This document shows, piece after piece, positions 16,638 through 24,448 of a stretch of DNA of 34,982 nt. Numbering within the stretch: the first letter of the stretch is position 1; each line of letters opens with the position of its first letter. The notes beneath the pieces were generated by a model. It saw nothing but the letters and a program-made list of their open reading frames with translations. It was not told where the DNA came from and made no database searches. Source of the stretch: Actinomycetota bacterium (GTDB taxonomy: Bacteria; Actinomycetota; Actinomycetes; Streptosporangiales; Streptosporangiaceae); NCBI GenBank assembly GCA_027314515.1, contig DAHVAR010000229.1:1-34982 (forward strand), read 5' to 3'. The translations under genes and the position numbers were made by a program.

Positions 16638-17954
16638 CTAGTTGGCGCTCGCGGCCGCGCCCGGCTCCTCGTCTATGGCCGGGGCTGCCGGGCTGACCAG
16701 GACCCTGGAGATCCGCCGGCCGTCAAGCTGGGTCACCGTCAGCTTCCGGCCGTCTACCTCGGCCGACTCGCCGTTCTCCGGCAAGTGGCCGAGCGCGGCG
16801 AGCAGGTAGCCGGCCACCGTCTCATAGGGCCCTTCCGGCAGTTCCAGGCCGGTCTGTTCGGCGAACTCGTCGAGGTTCAGCAAGCCGTCAACCTCGACTT
16901 CGCCGCCGTGAAGCTGCCGCGGATGGCTGGCTTCCTCGTCGTACTCGTCCTGGATTTCGCCAATCAGCTCCTCTACCAGGTCCTCCAGCGTGATGATCCC
17001 GGCGGTACCGCCGTACTCGTCCACCACGATCGCCAGGTGCGCGCGGTCCCTGCGCATCTCCGACAATGCGGACAGCACCATCTTGCTGATCGGCAGGAAC
17101 TTGACCGGCCGGCACACCTCACCGACCTGTCGCGAGCCCACCGCGGCCCGGCTGTCCAGCAGGTCCCGGGAGTGCACGAAGCCGATAACGTCGTCGTAGG
17201 ACTCCTGGTAAACCGGAAACCGGGAGTAACGGGCGTGCTCAGTGGCGGCGATTGCCTCGGACAACGGCATGGTGGCGGGCAGGAACTCCACCTCAGTGCG
17301 CGGCACCAGCACTTCCCGGATCTGGCGCTTGCCGGCATCGAACACCTCGCCGACTATGTGCCGTTCGTCCGGGCTGAGCGCCTGGTGGCCGGCAACGAGA
17401 TCGCGGAGTTCCTCGTCGGTCATCACGCCACGGGCCTCGGCGGGGTCGCCGCCGAGCAGCCTGACGACCAGGTTCGTCGACCTGGACAGCAGCCAGACCA
17501 GCGGCCTGGCTAGCATCGCCAGCCGGTCAACGACCGGCGCGACCACCAGCGAGACCCGCTCGTTCCGCTGCAGTGCCAGCCGCTTCGGCGCGAGTTCGCC
17601 GAAGACCAGGGTGAAGAACGAGATGATCAGCGTCACCGCGATCAGGGCCACGGGGCCGGCCACGCCGCGCGGCATGAGCCCGGCGAGCTTGGCGCTGAGC
17701 CGGTCGGAGAGCAACGCCGCGCCGAATGCCCCGGACAGCAGCGTCGCCACGGTGACGCCGATCTGCACCGAGGACAGGAACCTGTTCGGATCCTGAGCCA
17801 GCCGTGCCGTGCGCTGCCCGCGCTTGCCGCGTCTGCCGAGCGAGCGGACTTGCCCTTCCCGCAGCGACACCAGCGCCATCTCGGCTGCCGCGAAGAACCC
17901 GCCGATCAAGATCACGGCGAGGACGAGGAGAATATCCCAGCCGACGCCATTCAC
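16638..17954 (-). CDS. CNNM/CorC-type membrane protein (DUF21, CBS pair, CorC_HlyC)
   Basis: This protein of about 438 residues has an N-terminal DUF21 domain with several membrane helices (starting VGWDILLVLAVILIGGFFAA). A pair of CBS domains follows (REVLVPRTEV, YSRFPVYQES, VVDEYGGTAGIITLEDLVEE) and then a C-terminal transporter-associated domain. The family includes Mg2+ and other divalent-cation exporters of the CNNM/CorC group and proteins labelled haemolysin-like. The GTG start at 17954 is preferred because the first membrane helix follows directly; an extension to 18047 adds Arg/Ala-rich sequence without membrane character. It is the first gene of an operon with guaA. Confidence 0.88.
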   Translation of the reverse strand: MNGVGWDILLVLAVILIGGFFAAAEMALVSLREGQVRSLGRRGKRGQRTARLAQDPNRFLSSVQIGVTVATLLSGAFGAALLSDRLSAKLAGLMPRGVAGPVALIAVTLIISFFTLVFGELAPKRLALQRNERVSLVVAPVVDRLAMLARPLVWLLSRSTNLVVRLLGGDPAEARGVMTDEELRDLVAGHQALSPDERHIVGEVFDAGKRQIREVLVPRTEVEFLPATMPLSEAIAATEHARYSRFPVYQESYDDVIGFVHSRDLLDSRAAVGSRQVGEVCRPVKFLPISKMVLSALSEMRRDRAHLAIVVDEYGGTAGIITLEDLVEELIGEIQDEYDEEASHPRQLHGGEVEVDGLLNLDEFAEQTGLELPEGPYETVAGYLLAALGHLPENGESAEVDGRKLTVTQLDGRRISRVLVSPAAPAIDEEPGAAASAN

Positions 17955-18196
17955 GTCCGGATCCCCGACCCTCGTCCATGCGGCCCGCGCAGCTGCCGTC
18001 CCCCGCCGCTGGCAGCAGCCGTAACTCGGCCGCGCGGTAGTTTGCAACAGTCTATGCAGTCTGCCCGCTGCCGCGGGCCGTACTCACCTAGCCTGTCCAG
18101 GCTAGGCTGGCCCGCCCTCGCCTCAACGGGTACTTTCCGGCCTGTCTCAGTATCGTGACCTATGACCAGTCATCGGGTGAAAGGACGGGTGGGCAC

Positions 18197-19402
18197 GTGG
18201 CAGATGTACATGACGAGGCCGTCGCCATCGCGGCCGAGCTGGCCGAACTGCGCCGGGCCATCCACGCCGAGCCGGAGATCGGCCTCGACTTGCCGCGCAC
18301 CCAGCGCAAGGTGCTGGATTTCCTGGCCGGGCTGCCGCTGGAGATCAGCCTGGGCACGAGCCTGACCTCGGTCACTGCCGTGCTGCGCGGCGGCATGCCC
18401 GGCAAGACCGTCCTGCTGCGAGCCGATATGGACGCCCTGCCGGTCACCGAGCGGTCCGGCGTACCGTTCTCCTCCAGGATTGACGGCGCGATGCACGCCT
18501 GCGGGCATGATCTGCACACCGCCATGCTGTGCGGTGCAGCGCGGTTGCTGTCGGCGCGCGCGGGCGACCTGGCCGGAAACGTCATCTTCATGTTCCAGCC
18601 GGGCGAAGAGGGACCGGGCGGCGGCCAGATCATGGTGTCCGAAGGCGTGCTCGACGCGGCCGGCGACCGACCGGTCGCGGCCTACGCCCTGCACGTGGCC
18701 TCCGGCTTGCTGCCCTTCGGGCTGTTCGCCAGCCGCGCTGGTACCGTCATGGCGGCCGCCGACACGCTGCACGTCACGGTGCACGGCCGCGGCGGGCACG
18801 GCTCGCAGCCGCACCGCGCGGCCGACCCGGTACCGGTCGCCTGCGAGATCGTGCTGGCACTGCAGACGATGGTGACCCGGCAGTTCGACGTGTTCGATCC
18901 GGTCGTGCTGACCGTCGGCGCGTTCCACGCCGGCACGACCGACAATGTGATCCCCGATGACGCCACCTTCGTGGCCACGGTTCGGTCGTTCTCCCCGGAC
19001 GCCAGGGCGGCCATCCAGGCGGCAGCTCCGAAGGTGGCACTGCAGATCGCGGCCGCGCACGGCCTGACGGCGACGGCTGAGTTCCGCGACGGATATCCGG
19101 TGACCGTCAACGACGCCGCCGAACTGGCCTTCGCCGAGGAGACCGTGGCTGACCTTCTCGGCGACGGCCGGTATCTGGCCGCGCCTAACCCGCTGACCGG
19201 TTCTGAGGACTTTTCGTACGTGCTTGAGCAGGTGCCCGGTGCGTTCCTGATGCTCGGCGCGTGCCCGGCGGGCACCGATCCCGGCACTGCCCCGTTCAAT
19301 CACTCCGCCGAGGCCGTGTTCGACGATGCGGTGCTGCCGGCCGGCACGGCGCTCTACGCGGAACTGGCCCTCGGGCGCCTAGCCCGAGCCGCTGAGGCCT
19401 AG
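18197..19402 (+). CDS. M20-family amidohydrolase/peptidase
   Basis: This metal-dependent amidohydrolase of about 401 residues belongs to the M20D group (hippurate hydrolase, IAA-amino-acid hydrolase, N-acyl amino acid amidase). Family motifs are RRAIHAEPEIGLDLPRTQ, LLRADMDALPVTE, MHACGHDLHTAML, the catalytic FQPGEEGPGGG, GRGGHGSQPHRAADPV in the lid domain, and LTGSEDFSYVLEQVPGAF. GTG 18197 is preferred, with AAGGA upstream; GTG 18155 is an alternative start without a ribosome-binding site. It is a single gene, convergent with mdh. The substrate is not determined by sequence. Confidence 0.88.
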   Translation: MADVHDEAVAIAAELAELRRAIHAEPEIGLDLPRTQRKVLDFLAGLPLEISLGTSLTSVTAVLRGGMPGKTVLLRADMDALPVTERSGVPFSSRIDGAMHACGHDLHTAMLCGAARLLSARAGDLAGNVIFMFQPGEEGPGGGQIMVSEGVLDAAGDRPVAAYALHVASGLLPFGLFASRAGTVMAAADTLHVTVHGRGGHGSQPHRAADPVPVACEIVLALQTMVTRQFDVFDPVVLTVGAFHAGTTDNVIPDDATFVATVRSFSPDARAAIQAAAPKVALQIAAAHGLTATAEFRDGYPVTVNDAAELAFAEETVADLLGDGRYLAAPNPLTGSEDFSYVLEQVPGAFLMLGACPAGTDPGTAPFNHSAEAVFDDAVLPAGTALYAELALGRLARAAEA

Positions 19403-19407
19403 CAGGC

Positions 19408-19539
19408 GCGCGGAGGTGCCGGGTGCTCTGCGGGCTGGCACCGGTCGCCGGCAGCGGACGGTATCCGGCCCGTAACAGGCTCACCGCCACCAACCTGGGC
19501 CACGATTACGCCCGCTGCCGCACCCCGGCACCTCCGCGC
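19408..19539. repeat. Long inverted repeat between convergent genes
   Basis: GCGCGGAGGTGCCGGG (19408-19423) and its exact reverse complement (19524-19539) are separated by 100 bp. A 16-bp direct repeat, CCCGCTGCCGCACCCC, occurs at 19511-19526 and 19551-19566 and overlaps the right arm. The segment lies between the convergent amidohydrolase and mdh stop codons, where it could serve as a bidirectional terminator. The long loop makes that uncertain. Confidence 0.7.
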
Positions 19540-19591
19540 TCAGCCTCGCTCCCGCTGCCGCACCCCCGGCCCCGCGCGCGACAGGTTGCAG

Positions 19592-20548
19592 CTAGAGGCT
19601 GGCGACGTCGGCCTGCTTGGCACGGACGGCGTCGGCGGCCTCGCGCAGCGAGGCACGCTCGGAGTCGGTCAGGTCACGCTCCACGACGCGCTTGACGCCG
19701 CCAGCCCCTAGCTCGGCCTCGACGCCGAGGTAGACGCCGGAGATGCCGTACTGACCATCGACCCAGGCACAGACTGGCATTATCGTGCCAGAGTCCTCGG
19801 CTACTGCCCTGGCCATCCGGGCGGCGGCGGCGGACGGCGCGTAGTAGGCAGAGCCGGTCTTCAGCAGCGCGACGATCTCGGCTCCGCCAGCCCTGGTGCG
19901 CTCGACCAGTTGATCGATGTCCGCGGCCGGCATCAGTTCCGTGAGCGGCTTGCCGTTGACCGAGCAAGCCGATGGCACTGGCACCATCGTGTCGCCATGC
20001 GAGCCGAGCGTGAGCGTCTGCACGGACCCGACCGGAACACCGAGCCGGTCCGCCACGAAATAGCTGAACCGGGCGGTGTCGAGCATGCCGGCCTGGCCTA
20101 TGACGCGGTGCGGCGGGAATCCGGACACCTTTGCCGCTAGCGCCGTCATCTCGTCCAGCGGGTTGGAGACGACGATGAGGACGGCATCGGGCGCGTGCTT
20201 CAGGACCTGCTCGGTAACGTTGCGGACGATCTTCGCGTTGACCCCGATCAGGTCCATGCGGCTCATGCCGGGCTTTCGGGGCAGGCCAGCGCTGATCACG
20301 ACGATCCCGGAGCCGGCGATGGCCTCGTAGCCCTCGCCGGCCGGCCCGGTGGTCTGACCGGTGACCTTCGTCTCAAAGCCCTCGATCGGCCGCGACTGGC
20401 TTATGTCGAGGGCCAGGCCCTCCGGCTTGCCGTCGACGATGTCGGTCAGTACGACCTCATCGAAGAGGTCGTACTCAGCCAGTCGCTGCGCGGTCGTCGA
20501 GCCGTAGAAGCCGGCGCCGACGACCGTTACCTTCCCTGTGCGGGCCAT
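19592..20548 (-). CDS. mdh: Malate dehydrogenase (LDH-like type)
   Basis: This 318-residue NAD-dependent enzyme interconverts malate and oxaloacetate. The Rossmann motif VGAGFYG (10-16) and acidic D36 indicate NAD. The mobile loop GLPRKPGMSRMD (89-99) has an arginine where lactate dehydrogenases have glutamine, which supports malate specificity. R160 and the catalytic histidine in GSHGDTMVP (H184) are present. It is of the lactate-dehydrogenase-like MDH type. It lies 66 bp downstream of icd on the same strand, the last gene of the TCA cluster. Confidence 0.95.
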   Translation of the reverse strand: MARTGKVTVVGAGFYGSTTAQRLAEYDLFDEVVLTDIVDGKPEGLALDISQSRPIEGFETKVTGQTTGPAGEGYEAIAGSGIVVISAGLPRKPGMSRMDLIGVNAKIVRNVTEQVLKHAPDAVLIVVSNPLDEMTALAAKVSGFPPHRVIGQAGMLDTARFSYFVADRLGVPVGSVQTLTLGSHGDTMVPVPSACSVNGKPLTELMPAADIDQLVERTRAGGAEIVALLKTGSAYYAPSAAAARMARAVAEDSGTIMPVCAWVDGQYGISGVYLGVEAELGAGGVKRVVERDLTDSERASLREAADAVRAKQADVASL

Positions 20549-20614
20549 TGAAGTTATCTCCTTGCAGACTGCGTTCGCGGATAGTGGGTCGTGCCGGAGC
20601 GTCCGGCCCCATGG

Positions 20615-21838
20615 TCAGGACGCAGCCATCGCGACGCGGAGGTTCTCGTCCAGGGCAGCGAGAAACTCCTCGGTCGTCAGGAACGGCGTGCCCTCACCGA
20701 CCAGCAACGCCAGGTCCTTGGTCATCTTGCCGCTCTCCACGGTCTCCACGCAGACCCGCTCCAGCGTTTCGGCGAACCGGGTTACCTCGGGCGTGCCGTC
20801 GAGCTTGCCGCGGTGCGACAGCCCTCTGGTCCAGGCGAAGATCGACGCGATCGGGTTCGTCGAGGTTGGCTTACCCTGCTGGTGCTGCCGGTAATGCCTG
20901 GTCACGGTGCCGTGCGCGGCCTCCGCCTCGACCGTCCTGCCGTCCGGTGTCATCAGCACGCTCGTCATCAGGCCAAGCGAGCCGAAGCCCTGGGCAACGA
21001 TGTCGGACTCGACGTCGCCGTCGTAGTTCTTGCAGGCCCAGACGATGCCGCCGTGGCCCTTGATGACCTGGGCGACCATGTCGTCGATCAGCCGGTGCTC
21101 GTAGGTAATGCCGGCCGCCTCGAAGTCAGCCTTGAACTCGGTCTCGAAGACCTCGGCAAACACGTCCTTGAACCGGCCGTCGTAGGCCTTCAGGATCGTG
21201 TTCTTGGTGGACAGGTAGAGCGGGAATCCGCGGTCGAGCGCGAACCGCATCGTCGCCCTGGCGAAATCCCGGATCGAATCGTCGAAGTTGTACATCCCCA
21301 TTGCCACGCCGCTGCCGCTGAACTCGGCGATGTCGAAGTTCAGCGGTGCGGTGCTGCCATCGGCCGGCACGAACGAGATCTTGACTGAGCCGGGGCCCGG
21401 CACCACGAAATCGGTCGCCCGGTACTGGTCCCCATGGGCGTGCCTGCCGATCACGATCGGATCGGTCCAGCCAGGCACGAACCGCGGGACGGTGGACACC
21501 ACGATCGGCTCGCGGAACACCACGCCACCGAGGATGTTCCTGATCGTGCCGTTCGGCGACCGCCACATTTGCTTGAGGCCGAACTCGCTGACCCGCCCCT
21601 CGTCGGGCGTGATCGTTGCGCACTTGACGCCCACGCCGTGCCGCTTAATGGCATTCGCCGCGTCAATGGTGACCTGGTCATCGGTCGCGTCGCGATGCTG
21701 AACGGACAGGTCGTAATACTCCAGATTGATATCCAGGTAAGGCAGGATCAGTCGATCCTTGATGAACTTCCAGATGATCCGGGTCATCTCATCGCCGTCG
21801 AGCTCAACGACGGGGTTTAGCACCTTGATCTTTGACAT
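20615..21838 (-). CDS. icd: NADP-dependent isocitrate dehydrogenase (homodimeric, eukaryote-like subfamily)
   Basis: This 407-residue enzyme decarboxylates isocitrate to 2-oxoglutarate. It starts [19 protein letters not shown] and carries [14 protein letters not shown] (substrate-binding Ser/Asn/Arg), [13 protein letters not shown], the metal-binding DDMVAQ followed later by YDGDVESD, and the NADP-region [15 protein letters not shown]. These place it in the dimeric subfamily also found in eukaryotes, not the monomeric type of about 740 residues used by Streptomyces. It sits between the DUF3017 gene (124 bp upstream) and mdh (66 bp downstream), all on the minus strand. Confidence 0.95.
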   Translation of the reverse strand: MSKIKVLNPVVELDGDEMTRIIWKFIKDRLILPYLDINLEYYDLSVQHRDATDDQVTIDAANAIKRHGVGVKCATITPDEGRVSEFGLKQMWRSPNGTIRNILGGVVFREPIVVSTVPRFVPGWTDPIVIGRHAHGDQYRATDFVVPGPGSVKISFVPADGSTAPLNFDIAEFSGSGVAMGMYNFDDSIRDFARATMRFALDRGFPLYLSTKNTILKAYDGRFKDVFAEVFETEFKADFEAAGITYEHRLIDDMVAQVIKGHGGIVWACKNYDGDVESDIVAQGFGSLGLMTSVLMTPDGRTVEAEAAHGTVTRHYRQHQQGKPTSTNPIASIFAWTRGLSHRGKLDGTPEVTRFAETLERVCVETVESGKMTKDLALLVGEGTPFLTTEEFLAALDENLRVAMAAS

Positions 21839-21962
21839 GCAGCTGCGTTCCCTTCATCGCGCCGGCTTCATTACCGGCACGAACCCTGGCCGGGCCCTAA
21901 CTCGCCCGGTTTTCCGTCCTGCCTGGCATCCCGTCTTCGCTGGTGCCTGATCGCCGCGATCA

Positions 21963-22436
21963 TCAGCTGGTGACCACCGCAAACAACCCCGCGACCAGCA
22001 GGCCGGCGCCGAGCGCGCCCAGCACGGCGACGTCGGCTAGCCGCCGCCGGGACGCAAGCATTCCTGCCCTGCCGTCCGGTAGCACCAGCCTCATCAACGA
22101 CCCTGCCAGCAGGGCGCCGGCTATTACCAAGGTACCGCCCTTCACTGCCTGCCCACCGCCGCGAGCGGTTGCCAGGCCGGCCACCAGGCCGGCCAGCACA
22201 AGGAGGTAAGGAAGCTGCATCAGCCAGCGCCGGCCGCCGGCGGGCTGATCTGCGCCGGGCTGATCTGCGCCGGGCTGCACTGCGCCGGGCTGCACTGCGC
22301 CGGGATGCACTGCGCCGGGCTGCGCTGCGGCATCCGCTTCCCTGGCCGGGCCGGCGCCTGCCTTGAGGCGGCGAGCGGCACCCCTGGCCTTACGGGCGCC
22401 CGCCCTGGCCGAATGCTTCACGGCAGCGTGCTTCAC
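21963..22436 (-). CDS. DUF3017-like membrane protein with PGAxQ repeats
   Basis: This 157-residue protein has a basic N-terminus (KHAAVKHSARAGARKARGAARR), a low-complexity stretch at about 38-65 of five-residue units (PGAVH, PGAVQ, PGADQ), and then three hydrophobic helices (about 74-92, 100-120, 133-154). The segment VKGGTLVIAGALLAGSLMRL and RAGMLASRRRLADVAVLGAL matches my recollection of DUF3017, which often lies beside mdh and icd in actinobacteria. The GTG start (22436) overlaps the citrate synthase stop as GTGA. A longer reading to 22541 lies inside the citrate synthase gene and was rejected. Function is unknown. Confidence 0.75.
   Translation of the reverse strand: MKHAAVKHSARAGARKARGAARRLKAGAGPAREADAAAQPGAVHPGAVQPGAVQPGADQPGADQPAGGRRWLMQLPYLLVLAGLVAGLATARGGGQAVKGGTLVIAGALLAGSLMRLVLPDGRAGMLASRRRLADVAVLGALGAGLLVAGLFAVVTS
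22251..22325. repeat. 15-bp in-frame tandem repeat in the DUF3017 gene
   Basis: Five consecutive 15-bp units of the form TGCGCCGGGCTGNNN run from 22251 to 22325. Their variation is mostly confined to the last bases of each unit. The period is a multiple of three and encodes the PGAxQ five-residue repeat on the minus strand. Confidence 0.9.
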
Positions 22437-23572
22437 CGGGCATCGAGCGGTGCCCAGTGCAGGCCACGCTCCCCGATGTACTCGCTGTCCGGCCGGATAA
22501 GCCGGTTGTCGGCATGCTGCTCGATCACGTGCGCCGTCCACCCGGCCATCCGGCTTGCGGAGAAGACCGGCGTGAACAAGTCTGTCGGAATGCCGAGGTA
22601 GTGATAGACCGTAGCGGCGAAGAAGTCGACGTTCGGGAACAGCCCCCGCTCCGCGAGCACGACCTCTTCCATCCGGCGGGACATCCGGTAATAGGTGTCG
22701 TCCCCGCTCGCGGCCGCCAGCTCAGCCGACATGCTGCGCAAATGGGTGGCCCGCGGGTCCTCGGTCTTGTACACCCGGTGCCCGAAGCCCATGATCTTCT
22801 CACCCTGCGCTAGCCGCCGGCTGACCTCGCTGCTCACCGCGTCCAGCGGATCGCCGCCTGCCTGCCTGATGGCCTCGAGCCCGCGCATCACCTGCTCGTT
22901 CGCTCCGCCGTGCAGCGGCCCGGACAAGGTCCCGAGGGCAGCGACCACAGCCGAGTGCATGTCGGCCAGCGTTGCCGCGCACACCCGGGCGGCGAAGGTC
23001 GATGCGTTCATGGTGTGGTCAGCGTGCAGCACCAGGCAGGTGTCGAGTATCTCGGCTGCCCTCGGCTCCGGCTGCTCGCCGGTCAGCTGGAGCAGGAAGT
23101 TGGCAGCAGTGCCCAGGCTCGGATCGGCCGGCCTCAGGTCCTGGCCGCGGCGAGCCGCGTGGTAGGCGGCGATCAGCACCGGCTGCTGCGCGGTCAGGCG
23201 GGCCGCCTTGCGCAGGTTCGCGGCGGGCTGGTTGGACTCGGCGTCCGGATCGTCAGAGCTCGCCAGCGAAACGAGGCTGCGGAGCGCTTCCATGGGCCGC
23301 TGGTGGCGGGCGATCACCGGCAGGTCAGCGGCGGCCAGCGGGCCAATCGGCCGGCCAGCGACCAGCTCGGCGCGATAACCGTCCACTTCGCCGCGATCCG
23401 GGGGATGGCCGCGCTGGAGCAAGAAGGCGATCTCTTCGAAGGAGGCGCTGCCGGCCAGCTCGTGAATGTCGTAGCCGCGATAGAACAGCAGCCCGCCGCG
23501 ACCGTCGATCTCACTCACCGCGGTAGCAGCGGCGACAACGTCTGCCAGGCCCCGAGACGGCGCCTCAGCCAT
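22433..23572 (-). CDS. Citrate synthase family protein
   Basis: This 379-residue enzyme of the citrate/2-methylcitrate synthase family condenses acetyl-CoA (or propionyl-CoA) with oxaloacetate. Motifs include LLFYRGYDIHEL, LHADHTMNASTFAAR, GPLHGGANEQVM, MGFGHRVYKTEDPR, FPNVDFFAATVYH and PVFSASRMAGW, covering the catalytic His/His/Asp set. The length fits the short single-domain type. ATG 23572 has GGAGGAC just upstream. No 2-methylcitrate-cycle genes are adjacent, and the TCA neighbours favour citrate synthase. It is the first gene of a minus-strand run with DUF3017, icd and mdh, and its stop overlaps the next start by 4 bp. Confidence 0.92.
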   Translation of the reverse strand: MAEAPSRGLADVVAAATAVSEIDGRGGLLFYRGYDIHELAGSASFEEIAFLLQRGHPPDRGEVDGYRAELVAGRPIGPLAAADLPVIARHQRPMEALRSLVSLASSDDPDAESNQPAANLRKAARLTAQQPVLIAAYHAARRGQDLRPADPSLGTAANFLLQLTGEQPEPRAAEILDTCLVLHADHTMNASTFAARVCAATLADMHSAVVAALGTLSGPLHGGANEQVMRGLEAIRQAGGDPLDAVSSEVSRRLAQGEKIMGFGHRVYKTEDPRATHLRSMSAELAAASGDDTYYRMSRRMEEVVLAERGLFPNVDFFAATVYHYLGIPTDLFTPVFSASRMAGWTAHVIEQHADNRLIRPDSEYIGERGLHWAPLDAR

Positions 23573-23739
23573 GTGTCCTCCTCACACACTGCCCGCTGGG
23601 CAGTTTACTTGCGTGCCCCGGCTTCTCCCGACTTGCCCTAAGGCCGGCCGGCTTCACCATCGCCGGCATAGATATGGCAAGAGCTGGGTAACCCTCGGGT
23701 GACACCTCACTAGCTGCCCGGACACGCCGGAGGAACGTC

Positions 23740-24396
23740 ATGGAGACCCCCCACATCCGGATCGAGCGCACGGGCGCCGTCATCAGGCTGCGACCGGACG
23801 TGACCACGATCGGGCGAGGCAAGTCTGTCGACATTCACCTCGATGACCCCAGCGTCTCGAAGCTGCACGCCGAGATCGTCCGGCGCGGGCCCTATGCCTA
23901 CGTGAGCGACCTGGGATTATCACGGCACGGCACCAGGGTCAACGGAAAGGTGGTGGCTCAGCGCCTGCTCGAGAACGGTGACGTGCTGTCGTTCGGGTCG
24001 CAGCGGTGCCGCGTCCTCGGGCTGGCCGCCGAGGAGCCGCTCCCGGAGGCCGAGCCGCACCGCTCCGCGACGCCCGAGCTAACCCGCCGAGAGCTCGACG
24101 TCGTCGCGGCGCTCTGCAAGCCCGCTCTGTCCGACGACGCATTCGTGACCCCGGCCACAGCCAGGGACATCGCTGCCGATCTCGTCGTGACCGAGGCCGC
24201 GGTGAAGCAGCACCTGCTGCGGCTGTACCAGAAACTCAAGATCGCGGAAGGGCCGAACCGCCGGGTCAGGCTGGCAAACGAGGTGGTGGCGCGCGGCCTG
24301 GTCCGGCCGCTGCCGACGGCCGGGCAGGCCCCGGCGCAGCAGACCGGGCCTGCCTGGGCACCCGGCGCAGCCGCCCCGTCCCAGCTGGCGAGCTGA
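23740..24396 (+). CDS. FHA domain protein with C-terminal HTH-like region
   Basis: This 218-residue protein has an N-terminal FHA domain (about 1-95) with the phosphothreonine-binding residues in place: G25-R26, S40 and H43 in SVSKLHAE, and N68-G69. A C-terminal region (about 112-190: LTRRELDVVAALCKPAL, then TARDIAADLVVTEAAVKQHL and LRLYQKLKI) looks like a LuxR/winged HTH. It would bind phosphorylated partners and may bind DNA. GGAGGAA lies just before ATG 23740. It is convergent with a Ser/Thr kinase gene, an obvious candidate partner (inference). Confidence 0.87.
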   Translation: METPHIRIERTGAVIRLRPDVTTIGRGKSVDIHLDDPSVSKLHAEIVRRGPYAYVSDLGLSRHGTRVNGKVVAQRLLENGDVLSFGSQRCRVLGLAAEEPLPEAEPHRSATPELTRRELDVVAALCKPALSDDAFVTPATARDIAADLVVTEAAVKQHLLRLYQKLKIAEGPNRRVRLANEVVARGLVRPLPTAGQAPAQQTGPAWAPGAAAPSQLAS

Positions 24397-24405
24397 TCTC
24401 ACCGC

Positions 24406-24448
24406 GCCGCCGGCGCTTCCAGGCGCTGACCGCCTCCTAGCCGGCGGC
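24406..24448. terminator. Hairpin between convergent FHA and kinase genes
   Basis: GCCGCCGGC (24406-24414) and GCCGGCGGC (24440-24448) form a 9-bp GC stem with a 25-nt loop that fills most of the 52-bp gap between the two stop codons. A bidirectional terminator is likely. No T-run is present, as is common in actinomycetes. Confidence 0.4.

Noticed and set aside
16062-17513. A 483-codon open frame on the plus strand across guaA and the CNNM-type gene
   Set aside because: It is antisense to two well-supported genes and crosses their junction. The translation is His/Arg/Gln-rich without family character.
18170-19303. A 377-codon minus-strand open frame
   Set aside because: It is antisense to the M20 amidohydrolase, which has all its catalytic motifs.
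22437-22541. Longer N-terminus for the DUF3017-like protein
   Set aside because: It would lie inside the citrate synthase coding region. The GTGA overlap at 22433-22436 gives a natural coupled start, and the extra sequence has no family character.
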